From CAYSCS01 sp964429695 (lineage in GTDB: Bacteria; Acidobacteriota; Aminicenantia; Aminicenantales; Aminicenantaceae): a stretch of 64,000 nt of DNA. The stretch covers positions 1-64,000 of the forward strand of contig CAYSCS010000096.1 in the NCBI GenBank assembly GCA_964429695.1. Reading direction: 5' to 3'. The notes beneath the pieces are model-generated. The model worked only from the letters and a program-made list of their open reading frames with translations, did no database searches and was not told where the DNA came from. Each line of letters begins with the position of its first letter. The stretch's first letter is position 1. The position numbers and the translations under genes are program-made. Of this stretch, positions 1 through 8,468 are shown in pieces.

Positions 1-256
1 TCGGTTATGTTCTTCGTCGTTTAATTCTACCTCATAGACTTCGTAGAACTCCTCCCTATGCCTTCTGTTCGCCCTCTCTGCTCGTCCATTCAGTTCAGGA
101 TAGTTCAGAGGGAAGCTCAAAAAGAATGATCTGCTTCATCAAGTAAGCCTCTTTAAACTAAGCCTTGAACCCTGAGCCACCCTCCATCAAGATGGCCTTG
201 ATCGGAAAAGGAAATTTCTTGCGCATATTCAGCCTCCTGGCCGCCCCCCATTAGTG
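1..256 (-). pseudogene. Degraded IS481-type integrase/transposase fragment
   Basis: Translating the minus strand gives pieces of an rve-type DDE integrase core. One is KFPFPIKAI followed by a GGSGFKA box at about 161-187, normally GGSEF-A with a catalytic acid. The other is PELNGRAERANRRHREEFYE at about 38-97, the typical C-terminal end of the core. The two pieces lie in different frames. A TAG stop follows GGSGFKA and a frameshift near position 95 separates the halves, so the gene is broken. The glutamate normally in the GGSEF box is glycine here. The fragment continues past the left edge. Family assignment (IS481 or a close relative) rests on the recognised motifs. No intact transposase is visible. 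Confidence 0.75.
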
Positions 257-341
257 ATTGTCCCCGGGCACAAAAGAGAGCGACTAAACTCTGAACCAGG
301 AATGATCACCCTGAATACCCGAGTTTGATGTAGATACATAA

Positions 342-368
342 TGACACTTGTCTTACCTCAAAGTGTCA
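342..368. repeat. Inverted repeat TGACACTT/AAGTGTCA beside the integrase remnant
   Basis: An 8-bp perfect inverted repeat (342-349 and 361-368) flanks an 11-base spacer. It lies about 90 bp upstream of the broken integrase fragment, where an insertion-sequence end would be expected. Terminal sequences containing TGACA/TGTCA are common in such elements, so a relic IS terminus is the likely reading, but one short repeat is weak evidence. I see no gene in the rest of 257-604, which is AT-rich and non-coding. Confidence 0.35.
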
Positions 369-604
369 CTGATGTATCTGACCCAGCATACCCCCTGACT
401 CATTCAGGTCAAGATATTTCATTTACCAATTAATGTCATTGTCTCCAGATTCTATGTAATCAATCTATCTCTTTCATATCAAATTTTCAATCCCAGTTTT
501 AAAATTACCCTAATCGAGGCTTAAGAATTTTAATTTTTTTAAAGCATCAGGGAAAAATCCTTAAATATTGAGATCTTGAATTTTTTTTAGGTCTTCTTCT
601 TCCT

Positions 605-1498
605 TTAAGCAGGCTCAATATGAATTAGAATATTCACTGGCCTTTTCAATCTTTTCCTAATTTTCTCTTCTATCGTCACCGATATTTTATGGCTCTTTAG
701 AACAGATAGAGTTGGTTCCACGAGGACATGAACGTCAACAAAAAGTTCGCCCCCGAGTTTTCGAGTGCGCAAAGCATGCCAGTTTGAAACCCCAATTTCC
801 TCAGCTAAGACTCTCTCTATAATCTCTATCGATTCTCTATCGGCGGAATGTTCAGTGAGTTCGATAAGGGTTTCATAAAAAATCTTTCCTCCCACTCCCA
901 TCACCATCAACCCGACCACAATGGTTGCCATATGGTCAGCATGTCCCCAGCCAAGAAGACTCGCAACTCCTCCAATTAAAACAGCAATCGAAGAAAATGA
1001 ATCTGAACGATGGTGCCAGGCATTAGCATAGAGTGAGGCGCTTTGGATTTGTCTCGAAATTCTTCTTGTCTTGAAAAAAAGGATTTCTTTCAAGATGACT
1101 GAGATGAGGGCGACAACGAGCATAAAAAAGCCTGGATAAGAGACTTTACCCCTGTAAATAGAAATTCCTGCCGAGAAAATTAACCCGAAACTCACTCCAA
1201 TCAAAGCAAAGGCTATTAATTGGGAAGCTATCGTTTCAAACTTCTTATGCCCGTAGGGATGAGTCTCATCTGGCGGCCTGTGCGAAACACGTGCTCCCGC
1301 CAGCACTATTATGTCTGTAGCAAGGTCTGAGAAGGAATGTATCCCGTCAGCTATGAGTGCTGTGGACCTTACGAGTAAGCCGGTAATTATTTTTAATCCC
1401 ACAAGAAAAATGTTGATAATAATACCCAAAAAGGTGATGTCACGAATTTTTTTCTCTCTTGCTTCCATATTTCTTAGGGAGTTTCTGCTCTCTCTCAA
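605..1498 (-). CDS. Cation diffusion facilitator (CDF) family divalent-metal exporter
   Basis: This is a predicted inner-membrane proton/metal antiporter exporting Zn, Fe, Mn or a similar ion. About six hydrophobic helices precede a soluble C-terminal domain (from about residue 215) like the CDF dimerisation domain. Metal-site residues are visible in TM2 (D51, H54, D58, with D62 one turn on) and TM5 (H162 and D166, an HxxxD pair). The TTG start at 1498 overlaps the TGA of the upstream racemase gene (TTGA), indicating translational coupling. An ATG at 1468 is an alternative start. It is the last gene of the minus-strand run beginning with the GMP synthase subunit. Metal specificity cannot be read from the sequence. 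Confidence 0.9.
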   Translation of the reverse strand: MRESRNSLRNMEAREKKIRDITFLGIIINIFLVGLKIITGLLVRSTALIADGIHSFSDLATDIIVLAGARVSHRPPDETHPYGHKKFETIASQLIAFALIGVSFGLIFSAGISIYRGKVSYPGFFMLVVALISVILKEILFFKTRRISRQIQSASLYANAWHHRSDSFSSIAVLIGGVASLLGWGHADHMATIVVGLMVMGVGGKIFYETLIELTEHSADRESIEIIERVLAEEIGVSNWHALRTRKLGGELFVDVHVLVEPTLSVLKSHKISVTIEEKIRKRLKRPVNILIHIEPA

Positions 1499-2481
1499 AT
1501 TCCTGTTCTTAGGGGATCATTCTTATCCAGAACAAATTGATGAAAACCAGTTATATAGGCAGCTCCCGTGATTTGAGGGATTGCACCTTGATAAGGTCCC
1601 ACCATCAGAGATTCTACTAATTTTCCTCTGAAGCTTGTCTCGAAGACGCCTTGACTTACATATTCTTCATCAAGTTTCAATTTCCCTCTGGCGAAGAGAT
1701 AGGTCATCTTGGCGCCAGTACCTGCCCCGCATGGGGAACGGTCGACGCTTCCTGCTCTTGAGACCACAACATTTCTGGTACGATATGGCCCCAAATCTTC
1801 ATAAATCATTGCCAGCTCTATCGACCCTATCCAAGGGTCCTGGGGATGAGAAATTGAAAGGCTTTTGTTAGCCGCTTCAAGCAAGCTTACTCCAACCTTT
1901 TGTAATTCAGGAAGATTCTTTCTTTCCACACTGAGGCCAAGCTGGCTGACATCCAGAAGAAGAAAAAAAACTGAGGAAAAGACGATACTTACTTTTAAGG
2001 GTTTACCAATATCAATCAAAACCTCATCTTTATAGACAAAAGCTGGATTTGTCTTTAGGGTTAAAGAACGAAGCCTCCCCTCATTTTCCTCTGGCTCAAG
2101 GGTAATTAGACCCAGAGGAGTGTCAATCTTCACCGCCTTCGATCCTTTTTTTGAAGACCGCATCCCTGTTTCAAGATAAGCAGTTGCCACCCCTATAGCA
2201 CTGTGGACACACATGCCGAGATACCCAGAATGAGTGAGGAAAAAAGCTCCTATGTCTGCCTTAGGATTTACTGGCTCTGTGAGCACAGCCGCGAACATTC
2301 CTTGATGCCCTCTCGGTTCAAAAACCAGAAATTTACGAAGCTCATCATGATTTTTTCTAAAAAACTCCATTTTTTCTGCCATTGTTTTTCCTTGGAGAGA
2401 TGGAATCCCGGAGATGATGATTCTTGTGGGTCCACCTTCAGTATGAGTGTCTATAGTGAAAATCGTCCTTTCTAATTCCAT
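1495..2481 (-). CDS. Proline racemase / hydroxyproline epimerase family protein
   Basis: This 328-residue protein belongs to the cofactor-independent two-cysteine racemase family (proline racemase, 4-hydroxyproline 2-epimerase, trans-3-hydroxyproline dehydratase). It opens with the family signature DTHTEGGPTR. The two catalytic thiols are present: Cys91 in GYLGMCVHSAIG and Cys251 in DRSPCGAGTGA. Having both favours racemase or epimerase activity over the dehydratase subgroup, where the second Cys is Thr. Unusually, the residue after the first Cys is Val, where the family normally has Gly (MCGH). It sits between a zinc dehydrogenase and a CDF transporter in one operon, so amino-acid or imino-acid catabolism is plausible. 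The substrate is not determinable. Confidence 0.85.
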   Translation of the reverse strand: MELERTIFTIDTHTEGGPTRIIISGIPSLQGKTMAEKMEFFRKNHDELRKFLVFEPRGHQGMFAAVLTEPVNPKADIGAFFLTHSGYLGMCVHSAIGVATAYLETGMRSSKKGSKAVKIDTPLGLITLEPEENEGRLRSLTLKTNPAFVYKDEVLIDIGKPLKVSIVFSSVFFLLLDVSQLGLSVERKNLPELQKVGVSLLEAANKSLSISHPQDPWIGSIELAMIYEDLGPYRTRNVVVSRAGSVDRSPCGAGTGAKMTYLFARGKLKLDEEYVSQGVFETSFRGKLVESLMVGPYQGAIPQITGAAYITGFHQFVLDKNDPLRTGI

Positions 2482-2523
2482 CTTATATTCTCCTCGAGAA
2501 AAGTTAATTTATGCACTTCATAC

Positions 2524-3558
2524 TCAAGGCTTGAACACGACTTTAATGGCTTCTCCCTCAAAAGACCTTTGGAATCCCTTCTCCCATTCTTCAAGAGGAA
2601 GAATGTCAGTCACAAGGGGCAGGGCGAGTATTTTCCCTTGGGAAAAGAGTTTTAGAGCTGCCTTCCAGGCTGTGAATTTTTGACTGAAAGAGCCTATTAG
2701 CTTTATCTCCTTATAGAGGACTTTATCAAGGTCAAAGGTTATGGGGTGTCCAAAAATTCCAATTTGGGTGTACTTACCTTGCCTGCGCAAAAGTTCCAGG
2801 CAGTCTCTCGCCGCTTCTTCTGCGCCCGAGCATTCTAAGGCAACATCCACACCTTCGCCACCCGTAATCTCATCAACTAATTCCTTCAGGCTCTCTTGGG
2901 TAACATCTATGATAAAGTCTGCTCCGAGTCTTCTTGCTAGCTCTAGCCTCTTTCTATCCTTCTCAAGACCCGTGACTATGGCAATCCCGCCATTGGCTTT
3001 TACGTATTGGAGAGAGAAAAGGCCCATAGCTCCCGGCCCAGTAATGAGAACAACATCACCTGCATCTATTCCGGTTAGTTCCTGGACAGCATGATAAACG
3101 CAGGCTGATGGGTCTGTCAAGGCAGCCGTTACGAAGTCGACATTATCGGGAAGAAGATGAACTCGTTCCTCAGGGACAACGCAGAAAGAAGCAAAGGCTC
3201 CATCAAAAGCGTAGCCAGTGGCTTTCCTCTCTTTACAAAGGTTATAATTGCCTGTCATACAATATTGACAATGACCACACACCAGCCTCGAATTCTCAGC
3301 AGTCACTCGTTCTCCCCCTTTGAAGCACTTAACATTTTTCCCCACTTCTGCGATCACCCCAGAGAATTCATGACCTATAATGAAGGGGACTCTGGTGGGG
3401 ATTCCTATGTCCCATTTGTAAATGTGGAGGTCAGAGCCACAGATTCCCGCAGCTTCGACTCTTATTTTCACTTCGCCGGCTCCAGGTTCGGGCTCAGGCA
3501 CCTCTTTGAGACAAATGTTTCCAGGGCCTTCTGCATACTTTACCACAGCTTTCATCAT
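2524..3558 (-). CDS. Zinc-dependent medium-chain dehydrogenase (sorbitol/threonine dehydrogenase-like)
   Basis: This is an NAD(P)-dependent alcohol or polyol dehydrogenase of the MDR superfamily, about 345 residues. Catalytic zinc ligands are visible as Cys40 (GICGSDLH) and His63-Glu64 (GHEFSG). A structural-zinc lobe CGHCQYC followed by another Cys and a GPGAMG nucleotide-binding loop in the Rossmann domain are also present. I chose the ATGATG start at 3558 because GAGGAAGGG sits just upstream. The frame stays open to 3651, which would overlap the GMP synthase gene and add about 31 non-conserved residues. The C-terminal half is closest in style to sorbitol/L-iditol dehydrogenases. Exact substrate unknown. 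Confidence 0.87.
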   Translation of the reverse strand: MMKAVVKYAEGPGNICLKEVPEPEPGAGEVKIRVEAAGICGSDLHIYKWDIGIPTRVPFIIGHEFSGVIAEVGKNVKCFKGGERVTAENSRLVCGHCQYCMTGNYNLCKERKATGYAFDGAFASFCVVPEERVHLLPDNVDFVTAALTDPSACVYHAVQELTGIDAGDVVLITGPGAMGLFSLQYVKANGGIAIVTGLEKDRKRLELARRLGADFIIDVTQESLKELVDEITGGEGVDVALECSGAEEAARDCLELLRRQGKYTQIGIFGHPITFDLDKVLYKEIKLIGSFSQKFTAWKAALKLFSQGKILALPLVTDILPLEEWEKGFQRSFEGEAIKVVFKP

Positions 3559-3643
3559 TTTCCCTTCCTCTGTTTCAAATTTCTCCACGGTTTTAAAAAC
3601 CTTCTTTTCCTTGAATCCTCTCCTTCCCTCTTTCGACTGAATA

Positions 3644-4582
3644 TTAAACATACTCTATTGTCGAAGGAGGCTTGGAAGTTATCTCAAAGGCGACGCGCAC
3701 CACTTCAGGAATCTCTGTGGTTATTCTTTTCGACAGATAGAGCAGCATTTCCCAGGGAACACAGGTAGGCTCAGCGGTCATCGCATCTTTGCTTTCCACC
3801 GAACGGATAATGATAATCTTACCCAGCCTTCTCTTCCCCTCGACAATTCCTGTTCCCAAGTCATTGAGAAGCACTGCAAATGCCTGGAAGGGGGAAAGCG
3901 GACCCAAAACATCCTCGACAATCTTTGTTGCCCTTCTGACTAAATCGACTCTATCTGGAGTAACCTCACCTATGATTCTTGCTGCCAAGCCTGGACCAGG
4001 GAAGGGCATTCGTTGATATACTTCTCGAGGAAGACCGAGCTCACGAGCGACTTCCCTGACTTCATGTTTGAATAAATCTTTCAAGGGCTCCACCACAGAA
4101 AAACCATATCTTTCTGGGTCAATACCTATCTGTTCGAGAATGTTATGCTGGGTCTTCACACCTCTTTCAGTCTCGATTATATCCGCCTTGATCGTCCCCT
4201 GAATAAGATGGCTCGCTCCACTTCTTTTGACTTCTCTTCCTAAAACTCTGTAAAAAATATCCCGAAATGCCTTCCTCTTTTCCTCCGGGTCAAACTTTCC
4301 CTTAAGAGTTTCGAAGAATTCATCTTGCGCTTCAATGACTTCAACTTTTATCCCTAAATTGCTAAACGTTTTTAACACTCTCTTTGCCTCCCCCTCTCTC
4401 ATCAAACCATCTTCAATAAAAATAGCCTTGAGCATATTTCCGATGGCTCGATGAGCAAGTAAAGCGCAGGTAGAACTATCAACTCCACCAGAGAGAGCAA
4501 CTATGGCTTTATGAGAGCCCACCGCTTCCTTAATCTCTCTGACTTTGTCATCAATAAATTCTTTTATTTCTCTCTGCTCCAC
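3644..4582 (-). CDS. guaA: GMP synthase ATP-pyrophosphatase subunit, stand-alone (GuaA C-terminal half)
   Basis: This enzyme adenylates XMP and aminates it to GMP in purine biosynthesis. The N-terminal ATP-PPase domain carries the PP-loop SGGVDSS (residues 31-37). The GMP-synthetase C-terminal domain follows (PFPGPGLAARI, ending ITSKPPSTIEYV). At 312 residues it lacks the class I glutamine amidotransferase domain that most bacterial GuaA proteins carry at the N terminus. The organisation matches the split form typical of archaea. No amidotransferase partner lies in the window, so it may use free ammonia or a distant partner. The start is GTG with AGGAG six bases upstream. It heads an operon of four minus-strand genes. 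Confidence 0.9.
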   Translation of the reverse strand: MEQREIKEFIDDKVREIKEAVGSHKAIVALSGGVDSSTCALLAHRAIGNMLKAIFIEDGLMREGEAKRVLKTFSNLGIKVEVIEAQDEFFETLKGKFDPEEKRKAFRDIFYRVLGREVKRSGASHLIQGTIKADIIETERGVKTQHNILEQIGIDPERYGFSVVEPLKDLFKHEVREVARELGLPREVYQRMPFPGPGLAARIIGEVTPDRVDLVRRATKIVEDVLGPLSPFQAFAVLLNDLGTGIVEGKRRLGKIIIIRSVESKDAMTAEPTCVPWEMLLYLSKRITTEIPEVVRVAFEITSKPPSTIEYV

Positions 4583-4610
4583 TTCTCTCTCCTAATCATA
4601 AGTTTTATTA

Positions 4611-4640
4611 ATAATACACCAAGTCAAATAAAATTTGTAA
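4611..4640 (-). promoter_or_regulatory. Candidate sigma70 promoter for the guaA operon
   Basis: On the minus strand TTACAA (4635-4640) and TATTAT (4611-4616) are separated by 18 bases, about 30 bases upstream of the GTG start. A second -35-like TTGACT overlaps the spacer. Assigned by eye from consensus and position only. Confidence 0.4.
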
Positions 4641-4753
4641 TTTTTCTTGATGAAAATTAGCCTCACCCTTAAGGGTAAATAGAATCCTCGCCTCAACTAC
4701 CCTGAAAGGCTATTGACACTTTCGAACCAAGGGGAGAAATTTAAAGAGAAGAA

Positions 4754-4834
4754 AAGAGGAGGGACTGTCCAAGGCGTTTTGAAGAACAAAGGGAGTAGGT
4801 TAAGCGGGGGTTTCCTCTCCCCGTCCCTCCTCTT
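4754..4834. repeat. 81-nt structured element with 12-bp perfect terminal arms (small RNA or MITE/REP-like)
   Basis: AAGAGGAGGGAC (4754-4765) is the exact reverse complement of GTCCCTCCTCTT (4823-4834). The 57-base interior contains a second stem, GGGG (4807-4810) with CCCC (4819-4822), directly abutting the right arm. The left arm runs into a small palindrome, GGACTGTCC. It lies alone in the 417-bp gap between the guaA operon and the M28 peptidase gene. It could be a non-coding RNA, a REP-like palindrome or a miniature inverted-repeat element. It does not match tRNA, SRP RNA, 6S RNA or any riboswitch I know. The rest of 4583-4999 is AT-rich without a gene. Confidence 0.5.
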
Positions 4835-4999
4835 AAACTTGAGAAATTAATTCATATGATATTAAGCAATATAAAAAAGGACAAAATTTTTTAAAGCTCA
4901 AAACTAAGCCTGCTCAAGGTAACAAGAGCCTCAAGCTTTTTCTCAACTAAATTTTTTCCTCAATTATCACCTCGTTCCTTAAGAGCATTCTCTCAAGAG

Positions 5000-7225
5000 T
5001 TAATGATTTGGTTTTACATTTTCTATCTCCTCATCAAGGAACATCCTCGCCTTATTGATTAACTCAGCCGCCTTCTTCAGGGCTTTTTCGAGCTGACTCT
5101 GGTAATGGGAAATCAGGTCCCATTCCTCAGCTTCAATCGCCTCATATATTCTGGGCAAGACTTCTGGCCTGTATGTCGGTTGGGGGGCATAGATTAGGTG
5201 CTTGAAAAATGGTCTGCTTTTCAACCCCTCTTCCTCTGTCATAGCCCTTTCCACCTCTAAGAGAAGCTCATTTATCGAACTTTGCGAAGAAAGAGAAAGA
5301 CTCTTCCCTGAAGAATTAATCTCTTCAAGTCTTCTTTCAAATGCCAGGGCTTCATCATACCAATTCTGAGCTGCTCTTTTTGCCGAGGAAAGCTCAATCT
5401 CTTTCTTCTTTTTCCTGGCTTTATTCTCTATTTCCTCAAGATAGTTTTTAACTGCGAGTGCATATTGAGAATAGCAAAAGGGTAGAATATCAGCGTTGGC
5501 TAGACGCCAGAGGATGAGGCTCAGTATTTTGCTCATGGTTATGTTGTAGCGAAAGCCAGGGTCAGCGATTCGACTCATCCAGAAATAATTATCGTACTGT
5601 GAATGATAAACTCCATAGGGACCCCTCATAGTCATATCGATGCAACTCATTCCGATATGGGCCTGAAAAGCCGTATAGTCTGTTGCTCCCACAATGGTCC
5701 TCACTTCTGGTTTTCCACCCTCGGATAATGAAGCCCAGACATCAAAGACACTCATTCCTTCTTTTTGAGGATGAGGCACAGACTTCGTTACTTCCCTCAA
5801 AAAATCTGCAAGGGCTGGAGTCGAGCCTCCTTCGAATTGAGGGCCGCAAGCAGAGCTATCGAGGTTTACATAAACTACCCCATCCTTGAGAAGCCTTGTT
5901 CTGTTATCCTTCGCCCAGCTCGTTGAACCTCCCAAAAGGTCCTCTTCAGCATCCCAGTTGGCGAGAATAATACTGCGACGAGGGCGAAATCCTCTCTTCT
6001 GAGCCTCTCCCAGAGCCCTTGCAGTCTCCAAGAGTGCTGCCGTGCCACTGCTCGGGTCATAGGCACCATAAATCCAGGCGTCCCTGTGATTTCCAGCGAT
6101 GACCAATTTTTCAGGTTCTTGACTTCCTTTTATCATCCCGATGACATTCCTCATAGTGGCAATTTTCTCTTCATTCTCGACCCTCATCCTTATTTTCACA
6201 GGACCAGGCCCGATGTGATAGGTGAAAGGGAGCCCTCCCTGCCAACCTTCAGGAACTACTGGACCACTCAGCCTGGAGAGAATTTCAGAGGCATCTTCTG
6301 CAGACATGGGAATAGAAGGAATCCGAGGAAGCTGCCTATCTCTTTTTTCTCCTTCCTTCCAAGTCCCATCCTCCTTCTTTTCCCAGTGAAAAGTGAATGG
6401 GGTTAGACCGAATCCAAACCAGTCATAGATGATTGAGCCCCACTGGATGTGACTCAAAGGGCCCCAGGAACCCTCGGGATAGGTCTCTCCCCGCACATAA
6501 CCATCGTCTTGAGGGTCAGAGTAGATGATTGCTCCTGCAGCTCCCTTTGACTCTGCCATATAAACCTTATAGCCACGGTAGCTATAAGGCTCAATGGAAT
6601 AGCGCATGATGACTATTTTCCCCTTTAAGTCAACTCCCATTTCTTCGAGCTTGGCAAAATCCTCCGGGCTCCCTCCATTGGCATATACCACATGACCGCT
6701 GACATCAGCTGAAAGTGCGTAAGCATGGTAGGAAATTACTTTCTGATTCTCGTAAAGAAAACTGTATTTATCCTCTGCGTAGGAGGCTTCAGCAAGTTTC
6801 AATTTCTTCCTCAAAGGCTCCACAATTTCAACTGACAAAGAACGTCCATAACTTAATAAGGCTGGAGTATCGTGGAAGTGCACCTCTTCAAGTCCATATT
6901 CCAGAAAACGCTCCTTCACATAATCAGCAAGCTCCATGTTACGAGGGGAACCGGCCTGATGGGGCTCGGCGGTAAGAATTATTAAGTGAGAGTCGAATTT
7001 CTCAGCCGAGGGGATTGAAAGGATTATCCTCTCACTCTCAAGCTGTTTTCCAAGAGAATGAGGTAAAAATCCTCTTATCTTTACCTCTCCAGAGACTGAG
7101 GCTTGAAGGGCAAGGAGAGAAACGAGGAGAATAAAAACCAAAAAGCTCTCGGACGTTGTGACTTTACCCAGATCAAGTAAAATACCAGGAAACCTTTCCT
7201 TGGAATTTTTTAAACCTTTCTTCAT
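5000..7225 (-). CDS. Exported M28 zinc exopeptidase, glutamate-carboxypeptidase-II-like
   Basis: This 741-residue protein has the N-acetylated-alpha-linked-acidic-dipeptidase architecture. An N-terminal hydrophobic segment (about residues 28-45, signal peptide or anchor) is followed by a PA domain (about 160-260). The M28 catalytic domain has GNHRDAW and YDPSSG (metal His and Asp, about 378-392), DAEEDLLGG (catalytic and metal Glu, about 428) and YHSQYDNY (metal His, about 540). A helical C-terminal dimerisation domain (about 615-735) completes it. It is expected to release C-terminal residues from small peptides in the periplasm or outside the cell. Start ATG with AGGTAGGAAG upstream. Specificity for glutamate is not established by the sequence. 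Confidence 0.93.
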   Translation of the reverse strand: MKKGLKNSKERFPGILLDLGKVTTSESFLVFILLVSLLALQASVSGEVKIRGFLPHSLGKQLESERIILSIPSAEKFDSHLIILTAEPHQAGSPRNMELADYVKERFLEYGLEEVHFHDTPALLSYGRSLSVEIVEPLRKKLKLAEASYAEDKYSFLYENQKVISYHAYALSADVSGHVVYANGGSPEDFAKLEEMGVDLKGKIVIMRYSIEPYSYRGYKVYMAESKGAAGAIIYSDPQDDGYVRGETYPEGSWGPLSHIQWGSIIYDWFGFGLTPFTFHWEKKEDGTWKEGEKRDRQLPRIPSIPMSAEDASEILSRLSGPVVPEGWQGGLPFTYHIGPGPVKIRMRVENEEKIATMRNVIGMIKGSQEPEKLVIAGNHRDAWIYGAYDPSSGTAALLETARALGEAQKRGFRPRRSIILANWDAEEDLLGGSTSWAKDNRTRLLKDGVVYVNLDSSACGPQFEGGSTPALADFLREVTKSVPHPQKEGMSVFDVWASLSEGGKPEVRTIVGATDYTAFQAHIGMSCIDMTMRGPYGVYHSQYDNYFWMSRIADPGFRYNITMSKILSLILWRLANADILPFCYSQYALAVKNYLEEIENKARKKKKEIELSSAKRAAQNWYDEALAFERRLEEINSSGKSLSLSSQSSINELLLEVERAMTEEEGLKSRPFFKHLIYAPQPTYRPEVLPRIYEAIEAEEWDLISHYQSQLEKALKKAAELINKARMFLDEEIENVKPNH

Positions 7226-7320
7226 CTTCCTACCTTTAAAAATTTCTATATTTTTCTTTCAAGGGCAATCATGGATAAGACAAGTAAGGAATATCTTTAA
7301 GCAAACAACAGAGCCTGAGA

Positions 7321-7803
7321 TTAAAGTTTATAGCCAATTTTTCTCAAGAACTCCTTCCTCCACCTTATATCCTCTTCCTTCTCCACTCCTTTGCTCTTTA
7401 CTCCATCCACAACCCCCAAAATCCCTCTTCCGCTCTCTGTCTCAACAACTATTACCTCCGCAGGATTGGCCGTGGCACAGAATATCCTGCAGACTTCAGG
7501 AACATTTTTTATGGCATTGAGAATGTTTATGGGGTATCCATTCTCCATAAAGATTAAAAAACAGTGTCCAGCAGAGAGATTGAGTGCATTTTTCTTCGCT
7601 ATCTCCACCAGTCTCTCATCGTTTCCAGAGCAACGTATGAGAGCAGCACCTGAAGATTCGCAAAAAGCAACACCGAATTTCATGTGCGGGGCTGTGTTTA
7701 CGATTGCCTCATGGATATCCTCCACAGTCTTGATGAAGTGTGATTGCCCAAGGATGAAGTTCATCTCTTCAGGTTTCTCAATCTTGACTATCTTAATTTC
7801 CAT
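7321..7803 (-). CDS. Adenosine-specific kinase family protein (DUF355)
   Basis: This compact, about 160-residue protein matches the adenosine-specific-kinase/DUF355 family (PF04008), best known from archaea and scattered bacteria. Family-typical stretches include FGVAFCESSGAALIRCSGND, an NLSAGH segment, and a C-terminal GRGILGVVDG loop. I chose ATG 7803 because AGGAGG precedes it by a few bases; an upstream start at 7839 would place that site inside the gene. The family structure is known, but its physiological reaction is poorly defined. It lies downstream of nothing obvious and upstream of the M28 peptidase on the same strand (95-bp gap), so a shared transcript is possible. Confidence 0.85.
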   Translation of the reverse strand: MEIKIVKIEKPEEMNFILGQSHFIKTVEDIHEAIVNTAPHMKFGVAFCESSGAALIRCSGNDERLVEIAKKNALNLSAGHCFLIFMENGYPINILNAIKNVPEVCRIFCATANPAEVIVVETESGRGILGVVDGVKSKGVEKEEDIRWRKEFLRKIGYKL

Positions 7804-7839
7804 GACCTCCTCCCTTCTCACTCCAAAATACCAAGGCAA

Positions 7840-8468
7840 AATTATACTTTGAGACTTTAAATGTCAACAAGCAAGCTCGTAAGGTAATGACACCCAGGAT
7901 TCAGGTACTCGAAAAAGATATATTGGATAGAGGACTAGAATATGCCAGAATTTAGGCCTGAGGAGGAAGAATAAACCCCTTTTTCAGCCTTGGCAGAATT
8001 GAGCGAGATAACCTTTTTCTTAAATTTCCCTCAAGGAAAAAAATCTTCGATAGCAATATAATATTATTCCTATAGAAATAATATATTATATTTTTCAATT
8101 TAGATTATCTCCCGATTAGTTGATAAAAAATAGAATATCTGGGCGCGTAACTATAAGATTTCATTGGAATAAGAGGGGAACTCAGATTCAAAATATCAAA
8201 GCGGGTACGAAGGGAGTCTCTCCTAAGCGTTTTGAATTGACCGAACTCTAACAAAAGGAAGAAGTTATCAGTCTTCTCTCCTCTATGAGTTATCATATTT
8301 TCAGCAACTAATTTGGAGAAGAGCCTTCTATTTAAGGAGGTATGGTATCTTAAAAAAATTTTTATCTCTTTATTTAAATTGCTTTTTTTCTGATAATTTA
8401 AAGAAATAGAGGAGGAAAAAAGAGGATTTAATTTAAAAGCAAGATATTGAGGAAATGGAGTTCTCGAA
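7840..8468. other. Intergenic region with AT-rich palindrome, no convincing gene
   Basis: This divergent spacer lies between the DUF355 gene and the enolase-superfamily gene. It contains an imperfect AT-only inverted repeat (8058-8068 against 8077-8089, with a two-base bulge) followed by a short T run. That could be an operator or weak terminator. A minus-strand reading frame at 8105-8482 has no family resemblance, no good start context and AT-driven composition, so I do not call it. No RNA gene recognised. Confidence 0.4.

Noticed and set aside
3157..3768. 203-codon plus-strand frame
   Set aside because: It lies antisense to the zinc dehydrogenase and GMP synthase genes, whose motifs are intact.
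4754..4834. 6S RNA or SRP RNA identity for the hairpin
   Set aside because: It is too short and lacks the bubble of 6S RNA, and has no GGAAGG/AGCAGC SRP apical loop.
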